From Limonium bicolor (lineage: Eukaryota > Streptophyta > Magnoliopsida > Caryophyllales > Plumbaginaceae), in contig CM041776.1 of assembly GCA_023374045.1 (NCBI GenBank), forward strand, positions 480,321,925 through 480,385,924: a DNA stretch of 64,000 bases, in the 5' to 3' direction. The notes below the pieces were generated by a model. That model was not told the origin of the DNA and made no database searches. It saw nothing but the letters and a program-made list of their open reading frames with translations. This document shows, one piece after another, positions 56,054-64,000 of this stretch (its first letter is position 1; every line of letters starts with the position of its first letter). A program made the translations under genes and the position numbers.

Positions 56054-59000
56054 TGTAACACCCCTCTCCATAATCACGATATAATCCCTCACGTAGCAAG
56101 AAATAAAACGTCTCGCAACGGAAAAATAAATAACAATTACAAAGCTCACACGGGTGTCACCGGCCATTACTCGCCCATGCGAGCAACGTAGCCATACCAC
56201 ATCCAACTTCCAAAATAAACAAACTGCTAACCGCAGTGATAACGAGAAACTCCTATACATCAAACTAAGTCCATAACCATAAACATTGACAAGTGAGCGT
56301 CTACCCAATCCTGAAAAAAAAATACATAACCTTACCATAAGACCATACACCATCTTCATTACCATACAACATCTCCAACTACCCTGTTCCTGCTCTTCAG
56401 CTCCGACAATGATCAACAACCTGAAATGGTGTAGTATCAGCGATAGACGCTGAGTATGCCGGGCCTGGACCCTAATGGTCACTTGTCATTTTAACCATCT
56501 TATTATTAGATTGGTTTCATGCTTTTCCTTTTTACAGTTATAATCAAAACTGAAGCATAAATGTATAATATACATAATCAACCATCCAAATTTTCATAAA
56601 CATTAATCATCCATCCAACCAAACATTCATAGAATATTTCAAACAACATTTGTATATCGAACGTATCGAGCAATAACAACAATATTTTGTACAATGTACA
56701 ATCGCCGTAGTGTTCACCATCCACTGTCAATTTATTTTAGTTTGGCTTTCAAGCCCCGTCCATATGTACAATGTACATTCGCCGTAGCGTACATTCCCAT
56801 AGTTAATTTACCTTAGCCTTGTAGGCTCCATCCAACCATGTTTAATTAATGTCAGTAGGGCGTCATGTTAGGACAACCCGATAACCTCACCATGGACAGT
56901 AGTCCCCCGTACACACAAAGGTGCTCATTTCGCCAGAGGTCCGGAGGCCCCTGACTCACTTATGTCTCGTAAGACGTCCATAAAAAGGCCGTAGCCACCT
57001 GATCCACGAACCTATTTGGGCTCGTTGGATATAACCTGGAGCGGAATCCAATTAGGAAACCCCTCAGTGATCACAAATGCGCAACCAAGTGGTTCGTAAA
57101 CCACAGAGATTCCTCACCTCAATCTCATACCATCACTCTCTCATGTTGTTCAAGATATGCTCTTAGTCTTATGGAGATATATTTATTAACCACGGCCCAA
57201 TGGGTCACGCATACCTAGAAGTCATCTAGGTGATATTTATGTTAGAGATCCATGCTCTAGAGACCGACAATGTCTGACTCGTCCCTAAGTGTTTTACTTA
57301 GGTTACCATATACTTAATATTAATATCATGGTATTATATCAAGTAACGTCATGTCATCACAACACTATGTATGTTTATATAAGTCGATCTATAGTCGACG
57401 TAGTGTTAGTCCCGTAGGACGCTCGTGCATAAATAATTAATGCAGTAGCACACAATCACTATATGTATCCACATATACACACAAGTTATATCAACCAAAT
57501 CCGAGCCCAAGGAGCAACCTTAGGTCAACTCGGCAAACCCTTTACATACCGTTCACCCTGATTGTATTACGGTGGAGTATGAATCAGCAAGATCCTACGC
57601 TCCGTGTAGTCCGTTAGCTCGTCAAGCGTCCTTGTCAGAAGTACACTCTAAACGGTAATAAAACTATAAGTCAGTCTCCATGACTAACTACATCCGGTAT
57701 TTCTGAATAATAAGCAACCCCGACAGTTCACCCCTGTTTTCTACAGTTGTTTGTTACAGGTTTTTCTGAAACGTCGGCTTTGTTACTCAAAACGTGTACG
57801 TCAAAACTATTTCAACTGTTAAGTTTAATTCCTTATATTTCTTTTAATCTTATCCACATCTAGTTTAGGTACGTAACCTTAGTTGCATGTATGCATTCTT
57901 ATATTATATTTTTTTCCATCATCCATTATAATTCTTTGTATTTCATTACCCATTATCTTAGCAAAATTCATAGCTTACAGTTTGTAACTATATTTTTTTC
58001 CAAATAACCACCACCATTAAATCGTAAGGTTTTCAACCAAAATATATTTATCCACCTTATATACATTATTCTCGTGTATGTATATATTTTTACCACGTAG
58101 GTAATTCTCATGAGTTTCATAAACTCTTGTATTTTATGTTACATTTTATCATCTTTATTGGATGATTTTTTTCCCATTAGTTGTATTATATTATACAACT
58201 TATATTAAGATTATTATCCTAATATCATGTAACATCTTATGTTGTATAATTACAACTCCTAAGGTTTATTCCATAAACACCTTAGTTTATAAATCTCATT
58301 TATTTATAGTTTGTCACATTATTTTATGTGAGTACCCTTCCTTATATTAATTCCATATAAACCTATCATTGTCATAACATTTATAACATTATAGACCTTA
58401 GTCTAAAATTCATCTTTCAACTCTTATTAACTCAGTATAGCCCTTAACTTAATTTAAATTCCGTTTTGACCACATAACATTATGTAATGTTATACCATAT
58501 TCTAATATCATTTGATATGATATTTTATTTTCCCTTAACTTATAACCTATAGTTTTTATACAAACTATTTATATTGCCTCTTAGGCACCATAAGAAAATC
58601 TTATTCTTTTCTATAAACCATAGTTTCCTTTATTTACAAAATCACCTCTTTCTTTGTACCATGTTATATATACCATTTAATATAACATTTCTAACTTATA
58701 AAAGAGTATAACCTATGGTTATTTTTTGTAAATTCCGAACAGACCTCAATATACATTTTATATTGTCATTAGGCCCAATTTATAACATATAGTTTGATAA
58801 TATCATTAAAACTATATATTATACATATATCTCAATAAATACTCTTATATAATTCTAAAAATCTCCAAATTTACCAAAGGGTTATAAATATCCTTATTAA
58901 CCCATATACTCTTGGTATTTTACCATTCCACCATCTATATTTCTCCAAAGTGTCATAATGACATAATAACTATATTATACTTATATAGTTCATTTTAATT

Positions 59001-61301
59001 CCAAAATCCACCAAATAAATTCCTAAAAATTCCTAATAGCCCATGGGTGTTTAAAATACCATTGTACACCCCTTTATTTTTGGTAATAACATATTTACCA
59101 CATATGTTATAAAAATATTACCATTAAATACATAACTTATTATAAAACCTTAAATAAGTTATCTAACTTACTTCTTTTGGTCAAAACCTAGCATATGGTC
59201 AAGGTTGACCACCTTAATATTTCCTTGACCATTAATTCTTAATAATTACGGTTTGCACCCAAACTTTCTAGAAATCACCATTTAACCCCAAAACTTTATA
59301 AAATCTTATAAACTTTATTTTAACTCCTTTTTAACTCTAATTTTCGGCCTTATTATTCTAAAGCCCCCAAATTTAATTTAATTACACCTAATACCCCATT
59401 TATTTTCGGTAATGCATTTATACTACTTAAACTTAATTAAAAGCTTGTAAATGCATAAATAAAATGGCCTAAAATACATGGCCTTATTACAAACATTGGC
59501 TTGCAAAATAAATTACACATAAATGTCCCAAAACACTTATAAAATTTCGGCCTCACCACATAATTTTTATTTATTTACCAAACTTCCACATAATGTCTTA
59601 AATTTGACAATTATGTTAATTAAATCTCTTAAATGACTAGCTTAATTTATCTTAGTCATTTTTTTCCATTCCTAGGTCAATATAACCTATATGTGTAACT
59701 TCACTCTCGGCCATATATATATATATGCTTAAAAATTATAAAAATCATAAGTTTAAGGTGTTTATACCTTGATTATTCCTTGTATGAGCTCGGTCACTTG
59801 TAGGAAAATTCACCACTTGATTTAGACATGTTTAATACACAAAAACAAGATATGGTTACACTCCAAGCTTGAGCTTAACCATAAGGAATAATTAATGTAA
59901 GATTTAAGGCAAAAATCACCTTAAAAATGCAAGGGAAGTTCTAAGTGGTTTCGACCTGAACCAAACACACCACAAGGTGTTAGATCCACCATATTGACAT
60001 AGGAAATAGTTAGATCTCGAAGTGCTACCTTGTTATTAGGTTTTACCTTGGAAAAATGCCTTAAAAGAGAGTATTTCCTTTGGATCTCGGCCACCCTTGC
60101 TCCAAATGGCTAACCAACAGATTCCACATGAAAAGGAGAAGAAGATGAGGCTATGACCAAAGTTTCACAGCCAAACTCGAAGGGAATCAAAAGTTATGAG
60201 CTTAAAGCACATTTTTACCTTAAAATGTAGATTTGAACAACCTTGGTCCCTCTACTGGTCTCAGCCGAGTTTAGCTCTTGTTCTAACCTTATAACACTGA
60301 GAATAAGCCATAGGAATTGTTGAGCCACGAAATTTAGGTGTTGGTAGTGAAGAGATGAAGAAAAAGAGCTAAAAATGACATTAAAACACTTACATTAGGA
60401 GCTTAGGAGCTAGGCTTGCCTTCCATGCTCAAGAACAAACTTTGAGAGCTTGAGAGGAAGGGAGAACTCGGCTGGGAAGGAGAGGATCGGACAAGGAAGG
60501 AAGGAGAAGGTGGGAAAGCTTGATTAATTTGAAAAAAGTAAAGTTACTATTGCAAATTGAACATTAGGTAATGATTTGTCTCCAAAATCATTGTATGCTG
60601 TCTCCTCACTTATTGCAGCCGGCCTCCTTGGTCCAAATGGGTCAATTAATTGACCATTGACCATGCTTGGTCAATATTGACTCATGTGGGCCCCACTTTA
60701 GGGTTTTATTAATATTTTAATATTAAATTTGTAAAAATCTGTAAATTTCTGGAATTAAATTCCTAATATCATATAATATGGTATTTTATTATATTTAAAG
60801 GTATTTATAACCTTTTAGCCCATTTAAGACCAATTTAGAAGGCGATTACACAAAAACGTGCTTTAAGGAGTTTTAGTGCACATTTTGTGTCGCAAGGTGT
60901 TTCTGGGCTTGGTTTTCTTTGACAACGGTTTTGTTGTGTTCCTTACATGATATTTGATCATGTAATTCAATTTTATATCATTTAGAGGTCCTTTGATTTT
61001 TAAGGTTTTCCTAGAGCACCTTTTTGCCCTTTTTGACCTTGAAGCATGTAAATGCTTTTTCTTTGTGTTGGAGTGTTGTCCAACGGTTATAATATGTTTA
61101 GTAGTATGTTAATATGCTTAGGACAAATTTTTAGGTCCTAAGAAGTTTATTTGGGTATTTATTTACCCTTAACAGTCAAAGGGTGCAACATCTTGTTTTA
61201 TGTTGACCACTGTTGTTCTCAGTTGACTTTTAAGGCATGTTTAGGCCTTAATTAATATGATTAAATATTTAATCCATGCTTTAATAATTTGGGGTATTTC
61301 A
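56054..61301 (-). repeat. 3' LTR (5248 bp) of a second LARD-like element, minus strand
   Basis: Plus-strand ends are TGTAACACCCC and GGGGTATTTCA. Directly after it lies the complement of a polypurine tract (TCTACCCCCCTTAAAAAG, 61303-61320), so this is the 3' LTR of an element running off the window to the right. It has a 77-bp duplication with GTACAATGTACA at 56689 and 56766. A long AT-rich middle (about 57800-59750) shows nothing recognisable. An open frame at 55973-56482 crosses two LTRs and is dismissed. Confidence 0.8.
56689..56840. repeat. 77-bp tandem duplication with GTACAATGTACA
   Basis: Both copies hold GTACAATGTACA, TCGCCGTAG, TTAGC/TTTGGC and CCCGTCC/CTCCATCC in order. Confidence 0.7.
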
Positions 61302-64000
61302 GTCTACCCCCCTTAAAAAGACTTCGTCCCGAAGTCTCTTAATCAAATAGGTAAGTATATATAAATGTATAACTACCCATTGTTCCCATAATGTATATCT
61401 ATGTGATATATCATTTACACACATCATATTGCGCTTATACAGCACATAGCCATCACGTTGTGGCGTTAGTTCAATCATATATGGATATAGGTGATCCATC
61501 AGCACCATCATTTCCTATCAGTTCTACAAGTCCTGACAACCTTCCTGAGGTGTCCATAACATTCCATTGTTCCACATTCCATATCTAATGATTCATTTCG
61601 TATCTAGGCAATACCATATGTAATCATTCTATAAAGCAATATGAATGCATATCACAGATAGCATAAGAAAAGTACTACACACATGGTGTACATACAATCA
61701 TTCAAACAAGTATCTCATAGGATACATACTTTCAAGTGTACATCACACCCAAACAACCAAACAACGCACGCCCCGCGTACCAACCATAACCAAGAAAACC
61801 AATTCACTGTATGCTATGCATACTAAATAATTCACATACTAATCAAACAACCTCGTATGCCCCGCACACCACCAATTCTCTTTTTTTTTGCATGCAATGC
61901 ATATCAAACAGCCAAAAATAAGTGCACACATGTGCACAGCCAAGAGGCTCTACCCCCCTTAAAAAGGGTTACGCCCCCGTACCCCACAAGTATACAACAG
62001 CCGCTCAACAAGGAGCGCTGGATACTTGGCTCTCAAAGAGTTCTCCAACTCGTGGATTATCCTCATATCAGAGAGACGGGTATAATTCTAGCCCTTCAGG
62101 GCTCCACAATATATAAAAGGTGAGGCACTGATCTTTTTGTGCTCTCTCCCAAGTTCATTCTTTTGGGCCCACTCGCTCCGTATGAGGTGTAGACCCATGA
62201 ACAAAGGCTCAATTTGCCTTTTTTTTTGCTGTGAATCCACTGGTTTGGATCACTAGCATATATGCGTGTGTCTTCTCTCACTGATATTCAGTTTGAGATG
62301 TAATGTGACATTGGCTACTGTTAGTACTTAGTGCTCTTTGCACTTGTCTTTGTAATACTAAGACGTACCAGCCTATATGTCCACAAAGATGATGTTTGTC
62401 ATCCATGTCTCCTGGTGATTTTGCTCCGGAGTAACACACTGTTGTAGTTCTTTTTTTTTTCACACTCTTGTTGATATCCACTTTATCTTTCAGCATTTCC
62501 ACAAGATTAATAACTGCACGAGTGCAATACCAAAACACTCAGTCATACAGAGTGCAGAGGCGTAAACGCTCAACAGCTAATATTTCATGAGTCCAACAGA
62601 TAAGATGTGCGAATTGTCCTATGAGTGGTACATTCCAAATCCATTGTTCTTTAAGCAAGATTTCTGCTATCATATAGCTTTATCTTTTCTTCTCGCGTAG
62701 TCACGCGTTTATATCCATATCATCTGGTAGATTTCCTCTGGATTGTAAGAATTACTCGATCCTTATGAGGATTCTACATATTTTCGTCCATAATAGGTTT
62801 TCTTGTTGCTTTTTTTTTGGGTTCCTATCCTTGAACTGTTTCCTTGTCTTCCCTGTATACTGTCCACTGTTCTTGTTGAAGGTTTTTTTTTTTTAGCCCG
62901 TTGGTTTAACTGCGGCTCTTCTCGTCCATCTTCGAGGTAATCCGTCTTACTGTCCGTAGAATGGAGTTGACTACTTCTCGTGTTCCTAACACTACCTGTC
63001 TACTTGCATGGGGTACCGTACTGATACATTACTACTTACCCGACTAACTTATAAATAAGTCTGTCAGGCCCACATGCTCCGAACGGAGTGCGGTCGTCCC
63101 ATGTCTCGTTTAGTAAACTGGTAATGTCTGTCACACGGTTGTTGTGAAGTATTCTTTTGTCAATCTCCCTTTGATGGATATCCCTCTTTTTTGTTCTTTT
63201 TTTTTGTCTTCTTTTTGCTTCTGTTTTTTTTTGTCTTTTTGCTTCTGCCCTTTTTTTTTGTCTAATAGTTCGTGTTATCGGTTATCCCGTAATAAGTGTT
63301 ATTGCCTTTGTGGCATCCGTGGTAATTCGTATCATAGACTGGTATTATTCAACTCGGTGTAAGTAAAATCCGTGCTATATTAGCAAACTTGTTTCTCCTC
63401 TTTTTTTTGATCTCATTGAGTACAACGCATTTTCCTTTTTCTCCCTGTTTTTTTTTCTGATCATGTCTCATCCATAGTTCATATTCGTCCCCTCATCCAT
63501 GTAATTGGATGTATTGCAGATTGCATAATAGCTTGAGCAACTTGGCTCTTTACTTCCCAACCATCCTCACTGACGGTGGTGCATCTACAAAGGGTATGCT
63601 TGTCCATAAGGACTAAACATGTATCACCGGTAGTGATTAGCATTAAATGCAAGTATACTCTAATGGTATTTGGCTAATAGCCCTGTCTGAAACTTCCTCG
63701 AACGTTTAAACTGGTGTGTGTGTGTGTTTTTTTTTACAGTCATAGTGGCTGTATAATGTGTCCAGTTGCAGTGGTTGGACTATCGGTCCTTCCAAAATTG
63801 CATAGGTTTCTAATCTCCAGGTTTCAATGAAAAGGTTTGAACAACAGTTTTTTTTTATAAAAGGTTAAAAGGTAGTAGTTGTTGCAGTTGCATTTGCAGT
63901 AGCTGTTACTGTTGCTGTTGCTGTCGCTGCACTTGCTGTAGCAAGTGCGCAAGGCAGATGGAAATTTTAGTGGTTTACTGTCATAGCGCTTGCAATAGCA
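61302..64000 (-). mobile_element. Interior of the second LARD-like element (non-coding, continues beyond window)
   Basis: It starts with the reverse complement of a polypurine tract. About 62940-63175 is collinear with 34590-34830 of the other LARD element on the opposite strand, and 63960-64000 resembles about 34106-34160. No gag or pol motif is visible. At least ten runs of eight or more T lie between 61881 and 63857, and a GTTGCTGTTGCTG-type trinucleotide-rich patch spans about 63880-63955. The 5' LTR and target duplication are outside the window. Confidence 0.7.
62524..62570. other. 47-bp block shared with the solo LTR at 43099-43145
   Basis: Begins GCAATACCAAAACACTCAGT and continues TACAGAGTGCAGA, GCGTAAAC. 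The two copies differ at three positions. CACTC and GAGTG within it can pair. The surroundings are not obviously similar. Confidence 0.8.

Noticed and set aside
55973..56482. 169-codon minus-strand frame
   Set aside because: It spans the boundary between two LTRs (56053/56054), so it cannot be an ancestral gene.
1..64000. tRNA and rRNA genes
   Set aside because: The only tRNA-like matches are the short primer-binding sites after LTRs; no cloverleaf or rRNA core sequence was seen.

Overview
This window is transposon-dense DNA from a flowering plant, probably a eudicot. The evidence is an initiator-Met tRNA primer-binding site (TGGTATCAGAGC type) after three LTRs, Ty1/copia proteins in SIRE-like and short-LTR forms, very long LTRs of the LARD type, a CACTA terminus with a transposase-associated domain, and one small intronless plant-type membrane-protein gene. 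I see no bacterial operons, rRNA, tRNA or CRISPR. Nearly all long reading frames are decayed retroelement proteins. The only convincing host gene is at 9245-9610.

Left part (1-10154). Positions 1-2732 hold an LTR tail and a non-coding internal tail of a LARD-like element, followed by its 3' LTR (2733 to about 4692). That LTR is cut off against a truncated, minus-strand CACTA transposon (about 4693-7079). A scrap of RNase H-like coding sequence (7080-7180) and AT-rich DNA follow, then the host gene with a CT-rich leader and an upstream ORF.

Centre (10155-52919). A single copia element (copia A, 10160-52914, LTRs bounded by TA...TA, target duplication CTCGA) has been expanded from about 5 kb to 43 kb by nested insertions. 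A SIRE-like copia (copia B, 12964-27059) sits in its pol region. Copia B itself carries a 1.39-kb solo LTR (20241-21629, duplication GCGAC) and a very young 1.95-kb TRIM-like element (23096-25049, duplication GACCA) whose interior contains an antisense gene-like fragment. The 3' LTR of copia A is split by a 21.7-kb non-coding LARD element (28809-50464, duplication ACTCC), which holds two solo LTRs of its own (35294-37071, GGAAC; 41991-47844, AAAGA). The same 3' LTR is split again by a solo LTR without a duplication (50528-52791).

Right part (52920-64000). A decayed copia gag relic, a CT-rich leader-like stretch, a tandem repeat of about 90 bp and a MITE-like fragment are followed by two more minus-strand LTRs. 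One (from 55184) is broken by the 3' LTR (56054-61301) of a second LARD-like element, whose non-coding interior runs off the window. That interior is collinear with part of the interior of the 28809-50464 element.

Points that stand out: non-coding internal sequence conserved between the two LARD-like elements; a 47-bp block shared by a solo LTR and a LARD interior; GC-rich hairpin or palindrome modules inside LTRs of at least five families; the gene-like fragment in the young TRIM; and an extra 3' ORF of copia B that was in frame before a solo LTR split it. All assignments are by eye. Family names are inferences from motifs.
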